From assembly GCF_025153475.1 (NCBI RefSeq), contig NZ_JANZXA010000001.1, positions 248,001-312,000 on the forward strand: a stretch of 64,000 nt of DNA. Reading direction: 5' to 3'. This stretch comes from Novosphingobium mangrovisedimenti (lineage in GTDB: Bacteria; Pseudomonadota; Alphaproteobacteria; Sphingomonadales; Sphingomonadaceae). The translations under genes and the position numbers were made by a program. This document shows positions 25,260 to 33,853 of the stretch, one piece after another. The notes below the pieces were generated by a model. The model did not search any database and had not been told where the DNA came from. It saw nothing but the letters and a program-made list of their open reading frames with translations. Every line of letters starts with the position of its first letter. The stretch's first letter is position 1.

Positions 25260-25695
25260 ACAGGCTGCCGTCCGCTTCCCAGTCCATCCGGACGCGGCGG
25301 TGCGCGATCAGCCATTGCCCCTCCACCTTGCGGAAGGTGTCGAGATAATAGCCTGCATGATCGGGACCGATATCGGTCCAGGCGACCCAGTAGGTGCGTG
25401 CGCGGGCACTGTCCGGGCCGGTCAGGTCGATCTTCGATGTCGAAAGGTGGTGACGCACGAAAGTGGCGCCGTGCGTGCCCCCCTCCCCTGCAAGCCAGCG
25501 CGCCTGCCATGCACGGATCGCCTCGCGGCCCTCGTAACGGAATGCCCGCTCGTCCGGCACGTGCTCGCTTTCCATCACCGCGTCCTCGGTAAAGCAGGAC
25601 ACGAAGTCGTCGACGCGCAGCCGGTCGCCGGCGGTCGTGTACTTCGCCATGACATCGCGGATCGCCTCGCGGGCCAGCAGGTCTTCGATAGTCAT
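25225..25695 (-). CDS. NTF2-like/SnoaL-like protein
   Basis: A 156-residue NTF2-fold protein: MTIEDLLAREAIRDVMAKYT at the N terminus, DRLRVDDFVSCFTEDAVMES, and the C-terminal strand pair YYLDTFRKVEGQWLIAHRRV. The pattern matches the bile acid 7-alpha-dehydratase/SnoaL-like group common in sphingomonad catabolic clusters. It lies downstream of an SDR gene, with repeats between them (25711-25822). The frame ends inside the truncated kinase-like region. Substrate unknown. Confidence 0.87.
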   Translation of the reverse strand: MTIEDLLAREAIRDVMAKYTTAGDRLRVDDFVSCFTEDAVMESEHVPDERAFRYEGREAIRAWQARWLAGEGGTHGATFVRHHLSTSKIDLTGPDSARARTYWVAWTDIGPDHAGYYLDTFRKVEGQWLIAHRRVRMDWEADGSLFKSAVANTRPG

Positions 25696-25710
25696 GCATT
25701 GTACTCCAGT

Positions 25711-25782
25711 GCTTCGACAAGCTCAGCACGAGCGGGGTCTTTGCCGCGGAACAGGGCTTTCCGTTCGTCCTGAGCCTGTCGA
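25711..25782. repeat. Imperfect inverted repeat around a 25-base spacer
   Basis: GCTTCGACAAGCTCAGCACG (25711-25730) is an imperfect reverse complement of CGTCCTGAGCCTGTCGAAC (25764-25782). The core is the well-known intergenic motif TTCGACA-GCTCAG / CTGAGC-TGTCGAA found scattered in many proteobacterial genomes. Folded, it forms a long hairpin between two minus-strand genes, so it may act as a transcript-stabilising or terminating structure. Confidence 0.75.
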
Positions 25783-25822
25783 ACATCCTGAGCCTGTCGA
25801 ACATCCTGAGCCCGTCGAAGGA
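25769..25822. repeat. Three tandem copies of an 18-base unit
   Basis: The unit CCTGAGCCTGTCGAACAT occurs at 25769-25786 and 25787-25804 without change, and a third copy at 25805-25822 (CCTGAGCCCGTCGAAGGA) differs at four positions. The array ends one base before the stop codon of the SDR gene (25823-25825). The first copy is also the right arm of the inverted repeat above. There are no spacers, so this is not CRISPR. Confidence 0.9.
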
Positions 25823-26599
25823 TCACGACATCACCAGCCCGGCATCGACGTTCACCGATTGCCCGGTGATCGTGCGCGCCTCGTCCGAGGCCAGGAACAA
25901 CGCGAGGCGGGCGACATCCTGGGGCGTCGAGAAGGTCTTGAGCGGCAGCGGCGCGACGATGCCGGCCTCGATCTCCTCGACCGTCCTGCCCTGCTCTTCG
26001 GCCACGCGCCTCATGTAATTGAGCATCAGGTCGGTGCCGATCGCGCCGGGAACCACGCAATTGCAGCGGATGCCGTATTCGCCGACTTCGCGCGCGACAG
26101 TCTTGGTCAGGATGCGCAGCGCGCCCTTGGCCGCGCTGTAGTGGCTCTTGCGCACCATCCCGTCCCAGCCCGCGCTGGACGAGAAGTTGACGATGCTGCC
26201 GGAGCGCCGCTCCAGCATCGAGCGGTTGAGCACCTCGCGCGTGCACAGCATCGCCGCCATGCAGTCTACCTTGTAGGTATCGAGGAAATTGTCGACGGTC
26301 TGTTCCCATATGTACTTGTCGACGCCCGGCACCGCCGCGTTGTTCATCATCACGTCGACCTGACCCCAGCGGCTCATCGCCGTCTCGACCATGGCCGCGA
26401 CGTCCTCCTCGTCGGTCACGTCGGCGCGCACGGCCACTGCATCGCTTCCGATCGCGCGGGCGGCCTCCTCGACCAGTTCGAGGCGTCGCGCCGCCAGCAC
26501 CAGCCTGGCGCCCTCCCCGGCCATCATCCGCGCCATGACCGGGCCGAGACCCGTACTGGCCCCGGTGATGATGGCGACCTTGCCCTCGAAGCGCTTCAT
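25823..26599 (-). CDS. SDR family oxidoreductase
   Basis: A 258-residue classical SDR: TGASTGLGPVMARMM, NNAA (VMMNNAAVPGVD), catalytic Ser in IVNFSSSAGWDG, YSAAKGAL with Tyr and Lys, and the C-terminal GQSVNVDAGLVMS. The basic pair after the second strand (AARRLE) suggests NADP(H). Its ATG overlaps the stop of the upstream gene (26596-26599). Likely an alcohol or hydroxyacyl dehydrogenase in a small catabolic unit. Confidence 0.93.
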   Translation of the reverse strand: MKRFEGKVAIITGASTGLGPVMARMMAGEGARLVLAARRLELVEEAARAIGSDAVAVRADVTDEEDVAAMVETAMSRWGQVDVMMNNAAVPGVDKYIWEQTVDNFLDTYKVDCMAAMLCTREVLNRSMLERRSGSIVNFSSSAGWDGMVRKSHYSAAKGALRILTKTVAREVGEYGIRCNCVVPGAIGTDLMLNYMRRVAEEQGRTVEEIEAGIVAPLPLKTFSTPQDVARLALFLASDEARTITGQSVNVDAGLVMS

Positions 26600-27099
26600 G
26601 CTGCCACGACCTTGCGCATGACGTCATAGCTTTCGGGCGAACCGTCGAGCGCGCGGTTGAAGCGCTCGACGATGCGCCAGCCCTCTTCCGTGCGCCGCAG
26701 CGTCCAGTGATTGACTGCCGCGCGCCACAGGAACCAGCGGTCCCCCTCCCTGAGCACGACGAAGGAATAGCCCACCGCTTCGGCCTCGTCGCCGCTGACG
26801 GTGATCTTCGGCGTCGCGGTCAGGTGCGCGCAGCCGGTGTTCACGAGGTCTATGTGGCCGGGCCAGGTGTACATGCCCGCCACTTCGTCCGGCGCGGCGA
26901 GGCGTTTCGAACCACCGTCGGGCAGCGTGAAGTTGTAGCCGCCGCCCTCGACCCACAGCTTACCCGCCGGCTCGGCCGTAGCGCTGTCGACCAATGGCCC
27001 GTAGGTCATCAGCAGGTTCTGGATCTCGAGGTGATCCTCGGCGGCTCTCAGGCGCGTTTCCAGCGCGGCGACGCGCGCCTCCATGGCTTCAGGCGACAT
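26596..27099 (-). CDS. NTF2-like/SnoaL-like protein
   Basis: A 167-residue protein: an N-terminal coiled helix (EARVAALETRLRAAEDHLEI) then QNLLMTYGPLVDSATAEPAG and the sheet RWFLWRAAVNHWTLRRTEEG. ATG 27099 has GGAGAG upstream (CTGGAGAGATT). Translationally coupled to the SDR that follows. With the NTF2-like gene at 25225 it brackets that SDR, an arrangement often seen in steroid or aromatic degradation gene sets; the actual pathway is unknown. Confidence 0.85.
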   Translation of the reverse strand: MSPEAMEARVAALETRLRAAEDHLEIQNLLMTYGPLVDSATAEPAGKLWVEGGGYNFTLPDGGSKRLAAPDEVAGMYTWPGHIDLVNTGCAHLTATPKITVSGDEAEAVGYSFVVLREGDRWFLWRAAVNHWTLRRTEEGWRIVERFNRALDGSPESYDVMRKVVAA

Positions 27100-27195
27100 A
27101 ATCTCTCCAGCGTTCCTATCGTTGGCCGGAAAGGTTCCCCGCGCGGCCGGGGAGGTCAAGTTCCCTCATGGGAAGGGGGGCGGGCGGTGTGCGCC

Positions 27196-28038
27196 TCAGC
27201 CCTGGGTAATGGCGGGAACGCCGTCCTTGCCGCCGGTCCTGCCGTCATTGTCGCGGCTGCGCGGATTGGCGACGGCATCGGCGATCAGGCGGTTCTGATC
27301 CTCATCGCTGATCCGCTCCCAACCGGCGCGGCCCAGCTTTTCCATCGGGCGGTAGCGCACCTTGTACTGCATGCGCGGCGAGCCCTCGACCCAGTAACCG
27401 AGATAGACGTAGGGCAGGCCCATTTCCAGCGCGCGGCGGATGTGGTCGAGAATGATGTAGTTGCCCAGGCCGCCCCGCGTCTCGTGATGCGGGTCGTAGA
27501 AGCTGTAGATCATCGAGAGGCCGTCGCACTGCTTGTCGGTCAGGCAGGCGCCGACGAGGCGGCCCGGCGTCACGCCGTCGGCGGAGGGCTCGCGGTATTC
27601 GATGACGTAAGTGGTGACCGAGGTATGCTCGACCATGTCGGCGAAGTCGGTCTCGTCCATGGTGGTCATCCCGCCTTCGGGATGGCGCACCGAAAGATAG
27701 CTCTGGAGCAGTTCGAACTGCTCGTTGGTCGACCACGGACGGCAGACGGTGGCGATGAGGTCGTCATTGGCCTTGAGCGCGCGCTTCTGCGAACCGGATG
27801 CCCTGAACTCCTCGGCAACGACGCGCACCGAGACGCAGGCATGGCAATCGAGGCAGGAAGGCCGGTAGGCCACAGTCTGGCTGCGACGAAAGCCGATCCG
27901 GCCCAGCGCATCGTTGAGCGAATCCGCGTGCGGTCCCTTGAGCTCCGTGAACACCTTGCGCTCGTTGCGATCCGGCAGATACGGACACGGCGCAGGGCTG
28001 GTCACGAAAAATCGGGGGAATCGAACCGGAGCCGTCAC
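27196..28038 (-). CDS. bpt: Aspartate/glutamate leucyltransferase (arginyltransferase family)
   Basis: A 280-residue Ate/Bpt family enzyme that transfers Leu from leucyl-tRNA to N-terminal Asp or Glu of proteins, marking them for ClpAP degradation (N-degron pathway). Seen motifs: the Cys-rich block [16 protein letters not shown] near residues 58-73, the GNAT-like core [20 protein letters not shown], and [20 protein letters not shown] followed by [15 protein letters not shown]. Length fits the bacterial Bpt class. Confidence 0.93.
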   Translation of the reverse strand: MTAPVRFPRFFVTSPAPCPYLPDRNERKVFTELKGPHADSLNDALGRIGFRRSQTVAYRPSCLDCHACVSVRVVAEEFRASGSQKRALKANDDLIATVCRPWSTNEQFELLQSYLSVRHPEGGMTTMDETDFADMVEHTSVTTYVIEYREPSADGVTPGRLVGACLTDKQCDGLSMIYSFYDPHHETRGGLGNYIILDHIRRALEMGLPYVYLGYWVEGSPRMQYKVRYRPMEKLGRAGWERISDEDQNRLIADAVANPRSRDNDGRTGGKDGVPAITQG

Positions 28039-28339
28039 GGGGCTGATACTTCCTCTTTCGCTTCGGCAGCCAAGCGCTGCGTATGCATGCGAATATGCAT
28101 GCCCGGCCCAAACGTTGAAAGTCCTTTAACCACTATTTCAGCCCGACTCGCTTCGAAAATGCCCGCGAGCGATCGGAAACGGTCATGATCGTACCAATTC
28201 GGGGCGACCGACGCGGCGGTTCTTTCCACCCGCCTTCCCATCCGGCCAATGCGCGAATCCGGCGCAGGCGCCAGCCCGCCACCGTTACCGGCGGCGCGGC
28301 ACTTGCGTGTCGTGTTCGGGCGGCTTGCGCCCGGGAGGG
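28039..28339. other. Intergenic region with doubled palindrome ATGCATGC
   Basis: These 301 bases lie between bpt and the threonine ammonia-lyase gene, both minus strand. They contain two copies of ATGCATGC (28083-28090 and 28095-28102) whose starts are 12 bases apart, 45 bases upstream of the bpt start, a place where a regulator could bind. The rest has no supportable ORF; the short arginine-rich frames there look like chance. Confidence 0.45.
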
Positions 28340-29593
28340 TTAGTCAGTCTCGACCTGCTTCACTTCATAACCCTCGCGCCGCAGGGCGGCGACAAGCGCT
28401 TCGAGCTGGTCCCTGTCACGCGCCTCGCACTCGATTTCCGTGACGAGGCCCTTGGCCGGCAGGTGCGTGAAGATGCGCTGGTGGAACACCTCGATGATGT
28501 TCACGTTGTGCTCGTGGAACACCTTGGCCACCTTGAACAGGGCGCCAGCACGGTCCTGCAGCCCGATCCGCAGGCGCGCCAGACGGCCCGAGCGGGCAAG
28601 ATCGCGCAGCAGCACGTTGGCCAGCAGGCGCGTATCGATATTGCCGCCCGACAGGACGATGCCGACCTTGCGACCCGCGAACAGCTCGCGGTTGTCCATG
28701 ACGGCGGCAAGGCCCGTCGCGCCCGCGCCCTCGACCAGCGTCTTCTCGATCTGCAGCAGCAGCGCCAGCGCGCTCTCGATCTTCGACTCGCTGACGAGCA
28801 GGAAATCGTCGAGCAGGCCGCGCAGCACCTTGGACGTGAACAGGCCCGGCGAGAACACCGCGATACCCTCGGCCAGCGTATCCCCGCCGATCGGCAGGTT
28901 GGTGCCCTTGAGCAGGTTGTACATCGAGGGATAGAGCTGCGCCTCGACGCCGATCAGCTTGATGTCGGGCCGGATAGCGCGCGCAATGGTCCCCATGCCC
29001 GATCCGAGCCCGCCGCCGCCGACCGGCAGCACCAGCGTGTCGATCTCGGGCACGTCGTCGAGCATTTCCAGCGCGACCGTGCCCTGCCCGGCCGCCACGT
29101 GCGGATCGTCGAAGGGGTGGACGAAGGTAAGCCCCAGTTCCTTTTCAAGCTTGCGGGCATGGGCATAGGCCTCGTCGAAGCTTTCGCCTTCGAGCACCAC
29201 CTTGCCGCCCACGCTCTCGGTCTGCATGACCTTCACCAGCGGGGTGGTCTTGGGCATGACGATCGTTACCGGCACGCCGAGCCGGGTGCCGTGATAGCTC
29301 AGGCCCTGCGCATGGTTGCCTGCAGAGGCCGCGATCACGCCGCGCGCCTTGCGCTCCTCGTCGAGCTGGAGCAGCGCGTTGAGAGCGCCGCGTTCCTTGT
29401 AAGCAGCGGTAAACTGGAGGTTTTCGAACTTGAGCCAGATGTCGGCGCCGGTAATCGCGCTCAGCGTGGCGCTGTGCAACGTAGGGGTGCGCACGACCGA
29501 GCCCGCAATTCGCTCCGCCGCCGCACGTACATCGGCTGCGGTGAGCAGGGCATCCTCGACCCCGGGAGCGATATTGAGCGCTGACTGTTGCAT
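28340..29593 (-). CDS. ilvA: Threonine ammonia-lyase with C-terminal ACT domain
   Basis: A 417-residue PLP enzyme deaminating threonine to 2-oxobutanoate, the first step toward isoleucine. The Schiff-base Lys is in FTAAYKERGALNALL; the phosphate loop is LPVGGGGLGSGMG; ASAGNHAQG precedes. Residues about 330-417 form one ACT domain (LRIGLQDRAGALFKVAKVFH), as in the TdcB/short IlvA type, so allosteric control by amino acids is likely. The C terminus keeps GYEVKQVETD. Confidence 0.93.
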   Translation of the reverse strand: MQQSALNIAPGVEDALLTAADVRAAAERIAGSVVRTPTLHSATLSAITGADIWLKFENLQFTAAYKERGALNALLQLDEERKARGVIAASAGNHAQGLSYHGTRLGVPVTIVMPKTTPLVKVMQTESVGGKVVLEGESFDEAYAHARKLEKELGLTFVHPFDDPHVAAGQGTVALEMLDDVPEIDTLVLPVGGGGLGSGMGTIARAIRPDIKLIGVEAQLYPSMYNLLKGTNLPIGGDTLAEGIAVFSPGLFTSKVLRGLLDDFLLVSESKIESALALLLQIEKTLVEGAGATGLAAVMDNRELFAGRKVGIVLSGGNIDTRLLANVLLRDLARSGRLARLRIGLQDRAGALFKVAKVFHEHNVNIIEVFHQRIFTHLPAKGLVTEIECEARDRDQLEALVAALRREGYEVKQVETD

Positions 29594-29697
29594 AGGCTGG
29601 CGCGCCTACCGGAAACCGCGATAAATTGAAAGCAAACTTGGGTTGAAAGCTGCACACCACCGGTTTGCTTTCCCGCAAAAGGAGCTAGAAGACGCCC

Positions 29698-30621
29698 ATG
29701 ACCGAAAGCCCCATGACCGCGAACCCCGTCGAACGGCGCAAGGTATCCTTGATCGGCCTGGGAGTGATGGGTGGCGCGATCGCGCGGCACATCGCGCAGG
29801 CCGGCCATGAGCTGACGATCTTCAACCGCACGCCGAAACGCGCGCAGGATTGGGCCGGCGACAACCCCGGCCTGGCCCATCGCATCGCCGCGAACCCGGC
29901 CCACGCGGCGCAGGATGCCGACGTTGTGATCACCTGCGTCGGCAACGACGACGACCTTGCCGATGTCGTGCTCGGCCCCAACGGCGTGTTCCGCATGCTC
30001 AAGAAGGGCGGCGTCTTCATCGACCACACCACGGTATCGGCCCGCATCGCGCGGCAGATCTCGGTGGAAGCGCGCGACTTGCAGATCCATTGCGTCGACG
30101 CGCCGATGACCGGCTCGCAGATCGGCGCGGAAAAGGGCACGCTTACGCTGATGTGCGGTGGTCGCAAGGATGCCATCGAAGCCGCGCGCCCGGTGATGGA
30201 GGCCTATTCGCAGCGGATCGTGCACGTCGGCAAGGCGGGTTCAGGCCAGATCGCCAAGATGGCCAACCAGATCTGCATCGCCGGCAACGTGGCTGCGCTG
30301 GCCGAGGCGGTGCGCTTCGCGCAGGCCTCGCACCTCGACATGGACAAGGTCTACGAGGCGATCTCGGGCGGCGCGGCGCAGTCCTGGCAGATGGACAACC
30401 GCTGGAAGTCCATGGACGAGGACCAGTTCGATTTCGGCTTCGCGATCGACTGGATGCGCAAGGACCTCGGCCTCAGCCTCGACGAGGGGCGCGGCCTCGG
30501 CGTCTCGCTGCCGGTGGCGGCGCTGATCGACCAGTTCTTCGCCGACATCCAGGCCATGGGCGGCGGGCGCCTCGACACCAGCGCGATCATCAAGCGGCTG
30601 CCGAAGAAGGGCAGGAAGTGA
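29698..30621 (+). CDS. 3-hydroxyisobutyrate dehydrogenase-type NAD(P)-dependent oxidoreductase
   Basis: A 307-residue beta-hydroxyacid dehydrogenase. An N-terminal Rossmann motif LIGLGVMGGAIARHIAQAGH, the substrate motif DAPMTGSQIGAEKGTLTLMC and the catalytic Lys in GSGQIAKMANQI are all present. The family oxidises 3-hydroxyisobutyrate, tartronate semialdehyde or similar acids. ATG 29698 is used; ATG 29713 is possible. Its stop overlaps the GTG of the amidohydrolase gene. Confidence 0.92.
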   Translation: MTESPMTANPVERRKVSLIGLGVMGGAIARHIAQAGHELTIFNRTPKRAQDWAGDNPGLAHRIAANPAHAAQDADVVITCVGNDDDLADVVLGPNGVFRMLKKGGVFIDHTTVSARIARQISVEARDLQIHCVDAPMTGSQIGAEKGTLTLMCGGRKDAIEAARPVMEAYSQRIVHVGKAGSGQIAKMANQICIAGNVAALAEAVRFAQASHLDMDKVYEAISGGAAQSWQMDNRWKSMDEDQFDFGFAIDWMRKDLGLSLDEGRGLGVSLPVAALIDQFFADIQAMGGGRLDTSAIIKRLPKKGRK

Positions 30622-32375
30622 CCTTCACGAAACGCGCGGTCACCAGAAGAGCCGCCCTTGTCGCCGCCCTGACCTGCGCGCTCGTGGCCACGCCGGCCTG
30701 GGCCAAGCGCAAGAAGGTGGAGGAAGTCCCGACCGTTGCCGGAACGCTGATCGACAACGTCGAGGGCCTGACTCCCGATGGCAAGGGCGGCATCGAGCAT
30801 TTCGAGGGCTTCCTGATCTCGCCCGATGGCCACGTGGCGGAGGTCTATCACGCAGGCGACAAGCGTCCCGAGCGCGTCCAGTACAAGCTGGACGGCAGGG
30901 GCCGCGTGGTCGTGCCGGGCATGATCGACGCGCACGGCCATGTCATGGCGACCGGCTTTGCAAAGATGACGCTGGACCTCTCGTCCGCGACATCGCTCGA
31001 CGAGGCCCTCTCGCGCATCGCCGCCTGGACCGCGGCGCACCCCGACGCGCCGTGGATTCTCGGCAGCGGCTGGAATCAGGTGCAATGGGGCCTCGATCGC
31101 ATGCCCACCGCCGCCGAACTCGATGCCGGAACCGGCGGCAAGCCCGCATGGCTCACCCGCGTCGACGGTCATGCCGGCTGGGCCAACAGCGCGGCGCTGG
31201 AGGCCGCCGGGATTACCGCCGCCACGCCCGACCCCGAAGGCGGCGAGATCCTGCACATCGCGGGCAGCGGGAAACCGGCAGGCGTATTCATCGACGCGGC
31301 CACTGCGCTGATCGCATCGAAACAGCCAAAGGCCCGCCCCGAGGACCGCGACACCGCGCTGGGCGAAGCGCAGCTCGCGCTGCTCGCACAAGGCGTCACC
31401 GCGATTGCCGACATGGGCACCTCGATCGAGGACTGGCAGGCCTTTCGCCGTGCCGCCGACATCGGCCACTTGCGCATCCGCATCGTCTCCTATGCCCTGA
31501 GCCTCGACGACATGGTGCTGATCGGCGGCCCCGGCCCGACGCCCTGGCTCTATGGCGACCGGCTCAAGATGAACGGGCTCAAGCTTTTCCTCGACGGTGC
31601 GCTGGGTTCGCGCGGGGCCTGGCTCAAGGCACCCTATGCCGACGATGCAAAGACCTCCGGCCTCCCGCAAATGACCCGCACGCAGCTCGGCAACAGGATG
31701 AGCCGCGCCGCGCTCGACAATTTCCAGGTCGCCGTCCATGCGATCGGCGACGAGGCCAACAAGACCGTGCTCGATGCCATCGACGAGCTTTCGGCGACCT
31801 ACAAGGGCGACCGGCGCTGGCGCGTCGAGCACGCGCAGATCGTCGATCCCACAGACATCCCGCGCTTCGGCGAACACGGCACGATCGCCTCGATGCAGCC
31901 GCAGCACGAAGCCTCGGACCGGATCATGGCAGAGGCGCGGTTGGGCCCGGACCGGCTGGCAGGCGCCTATGCGTGGAAGTCCATAGCCGCGACCGGTGCA
32001 ACGCTGGCATTCGGCTCCGACACGCCCGTCGAGCCCGCACGGCCCTTCGAAGGCATCGCCGTCGCCGTGACCCGGCAAGGGCCCGACGGAAAGCCTTTCC
32101 TGGGCTGGCAGCCGCAGGAGGCCATCAGCCGCGAGGCCGCGATCAACGCCTACACCACGGGCGCGGCCTACGCGATGTTCGCCGAGAACAAGCTGGGCCG
32201 CATCGCCCCGGGCTACGACGCCGATTTTCTGTTCGTCGATACCGATCCGACGCTGGCCACGCCCGACGAGATCCGCAAGACGCGGGTGCTGGAAACCTGG
32301 ATCGGCGGCCAGCGCGCATGGTCGGCGGCAAAGGACGAAGCAGCGGCGCAGGCCCCGGAGCCCGAGGCATTCTAG
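30618..32375 (+). CDS. Exported amidohydrolase family protein (YtcJ-like)
   Basis: A 585-residue metal-dependent amidohydrolase. A signal sequence with an RR pair (TKRAVTRRAALVAALTCALV, ending ATPAWA) precedes the enzyme and is compatible with Tat export. Metal-binding motifs are HGH (MIDAHGHVMATG), His in VAVHAIGDEANKTVL and VEHAQIVDP, and Asp in LAFGSDTPVEP. It belongs to the YtcJ-like, formamidase-related group of the superfamily. GTG 30618 overlaps the previous stop. Substrate unknown. Confidence 0.9.
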   Translation: MTFTKRAVTRRAALVAALTCALVATPAWAKRKKVEEVPTVAGTLIDNVEGLTPDGKGGIEHFEGFLISPDGHVAEVYHAGDKRPERVQYKLDGRGRVVVPGMIDAHGHVMATGFAKMTLDLSSATSLDEALSRIAAWTAAHPDAPWILGSGWNQVQWGLDRMPTAAELDAGTGGKPAWLTRVDGHAGWANSAALEAAGITAATPDPEGGEILHIAGSGKPAGVFIDAATALIASKQPKARPEDRDTALGEAQLALLAQGVTAIADMGTSIEDWQAFRRAADIGHLRIRIVSYALSLDDMVLIGGPGPTPWLYGDRLKMNGLKLFLDGALGSRGAWLKAPYADDAKTSGLPQMTRTQLGNRMSRAALDNFQVAVHAIGDEANKTVLDAIDELSATYKGDRRWRVEHAQIVDPTDIPRFGEHGTIASMQPQHEASDRIMAEARLGPDRLAGAYAWKSIAATGATLAFGSDTPVEPARPFEGIAVAVTRQGPDGKPFLGWQPQEAISREAAINAYTTGAAYAMFAENKLGRIAPGYDADFLFVDTDPTLATPDEIRKTRVLETWIGGQRAWSAAKDEAAAQAPEPEAF

Positions 32376-32477
32376 GACAAGCGCGAGCCGGCACGGCCCG
32401 GCGCGCGATTTGACTTCCGCGCCTAGGCCGCGTCATGTCGAGGCCATCTCGTGCTCCGGCACACGGCAAGCAGGCAC

Positions 32478-33515
32478 ATGCGACCCTCACTGCATCCAAG
32501 ACTGGTAAACACCCGCTCCGGCGATGCTGCGGTCTTTGTCGAAACCCTGCATCGCCAGGAAGCGCTGTTGTTCGATCTGGGCGATCTTTCGCCCCTGAGC
32601 CCGCGCGACGTGCTGCGGATCACGCATGTCTTCGTCACCCACATGCACCTCGACCACTTCGTCGGTTTCGACCGGCTGCTGCGCGCGCACATCGGCCGCG
32701 ACAAGACGATCGTGCTGGTCGGCCCCGACGGCTTCACCGCCGCCGTCGAGCACAAGCTTCAGGCCTATACCTGGGATCTGGTCGACCGCTATGTCGCGGA
32801 CCTCGTGTTCGACGTGGTCGAGGTCCGCCCCGATACCGACCCCGAGGCAACGCGCCTGCGCCTGAAGACCGGCTTTGCCCGGGAGCGGACCGAGCCGCCA
32901 CCGTGGTCGGAGGGCCCGGTATTCCACTGGGAGGATTTCTCCGTGCGGGTCGCGATCCTCGCGCATCACGGACCAAGCCTGGGCTACGCGGTTCAGGAGC
33001 CGCTGCACGTCAATGTCTGGCCGAACCGCCTCAGGGAACGCGGGCTTCCCACCGGACACTGGCTGCAACCCCTGAAGCGCGCGGTCGCGGCGGGCGCGGC
33101 GGACGACACGCCGATCGTCCTGCCGAATGGCAAGCGATGCCCGCTGGGAGACCTGCGCAGCCTCGTCAGCATCGAACGCGGCCAGAAAATCGCCTACGTG
33201 ACCGACGTGGCGGATACGGCGGGCAACCGCGCCGCCATCGCCGAACTGGCAAGGGATGCCGACACGTTCTTCATCGAATCCACGTTTTCGGCCGCCGACC
33301 GTGACCTTGCCCTTGGCCGCGCCCATCTGTCGACGACGGCGGCGGGCGAAATCGCGCGGGCAGCGCATGCCCGCCGCGTCGAGCCCTTCCATTTCTCTAC
33401 CCGCTACGAAGACGAGGAGGATGCGATGGTCGCCGAGGTCCTCGCGGCATTCCGCGGTGACAGCGCCGAGGCCGCCCTCACAAGCGGCAAACCCGCCGGG
33501 AAGCCTCGCGAATGA
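32478..33515 (+). CDS. MBL-fold metallohydrolase (RNase Z-like)
   Basis: A 345-residue metallo-beta-lactamase-fold protein with the motif THMHLDHFVGFD (HxHxDH) near the N terminus and later His/Asp ligands in LAHHGPSLGY and AYVTDVADT. The general layout, with the flexible insertion between strands and the final ...HFSTRYEDEEDAM..., resembles RNase Z/ElaC. It could mature tRNA 3' ends or be a general hydrolase. ATG 32478 is chosen over a GTG nine codons upstream. Coupled to the DUF3175 gene by ATGA. Confidence 0.88.
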   Translation: MRPSLHPRLVNTRSGDAAVFVETLHRQEALLFDLGDLSPLSPRDVLRITHVFVTHMHLDHFVGFDRLLRAHIGRDKTIVLVGPDGFTAAVEHKLQAYTWDLVDRYVADLVFDVVEVRPDTDPEATRLRLKTGFARERTEPPPWSEGPVFHWEDFSVRVAILAHHGPSLGYAVQEPLHVNVWPNRLRERGLPTGHWLQPLKRAVAAGAADDTPIVLPNGKRCPLGDLRSLVSIERGQKIAYVTDVADTAGNRAAIAELARDADTFFIESTFSAADRDLALGRAHLSTTAAGEIARAAHARRVEPFHFSTRYEDEEDAMVAEVLAAFRGDSAEAALTSGKPAGKPRE

Positions 33516-33796
33516 ACCGCAAATGGTCGCAAGAGGTGACCGAGCACTCGAACGCGCTCGATCTGGAGGAGGGTGTTTTCACCTGGAACGACCCTGGCGC
33601 CATTGCCCGCTCGCTGAAACGGGCGGCGGAACAGAGCACGCGGCGCAAGGGAACGCCGCTTCAATCGGCGATGGGCATGCTCAATTTCTACATCAACCGT
33701 GCCGGCAGCAATCTCTCGCAAGCGGACCACGAGCGACTGGAACGCGCCAAGATCGAGCTGCGTGCCCTCTTTCAGGAAAAGAAGGAAAACGGCTGA
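33512..33796 (+). CDS. DUF3175 family protein
   Basis: A 94-residue protein starting MNRKWSQEVTEHSNALDLEE, the typical opening of the DUF3175 family. It continues with DPGAIARSLKRAAEQSTRRK and a helix-rich tail LERAKIELRALFQEKKENG. No function is established for the family. Its start overlaps the MBL gene stop at 33512-33515, so the pair is co-translated. It is convergent with tatC, 57 bases away. Confidence 0.88.
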   Translation: MNRKWSQEVTEHSNALDLEEGVFTWNDPGAIARSLKRAAEQSTRRKGTPLQSAMGMLNFYINRAGSNLSQADHERLERAKIELRALFQEKKENG

Positions 33797-33853
33797 ACCC
33801 CGGTCAATCGCATTTCCCGCGCATGCGGCCCTCGGGCTGCCGACGGGAAAGGA

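Noticed and set aside
25769..25822. Tandem repeat considered as a CRISPR array
   Set aside because: The 18-base copies are directly adjacent with no spacers and number only three; no cas gene is near.
28307..29584. 425-codon plus-strand frame opposite the threonine ammonia-lyase
   Set aside because: Mirrors the complementary codons of a well-supported PLP enzyme and has no domain of its own.
30351..32078. 575-codon minus-strand frame opposite the amidohydrolase
   Set aside because: The plus-strand amidohydrolase carries metal motifs and an export signal; the opposite frame is Arg/Gly/His-rich chance sequence.
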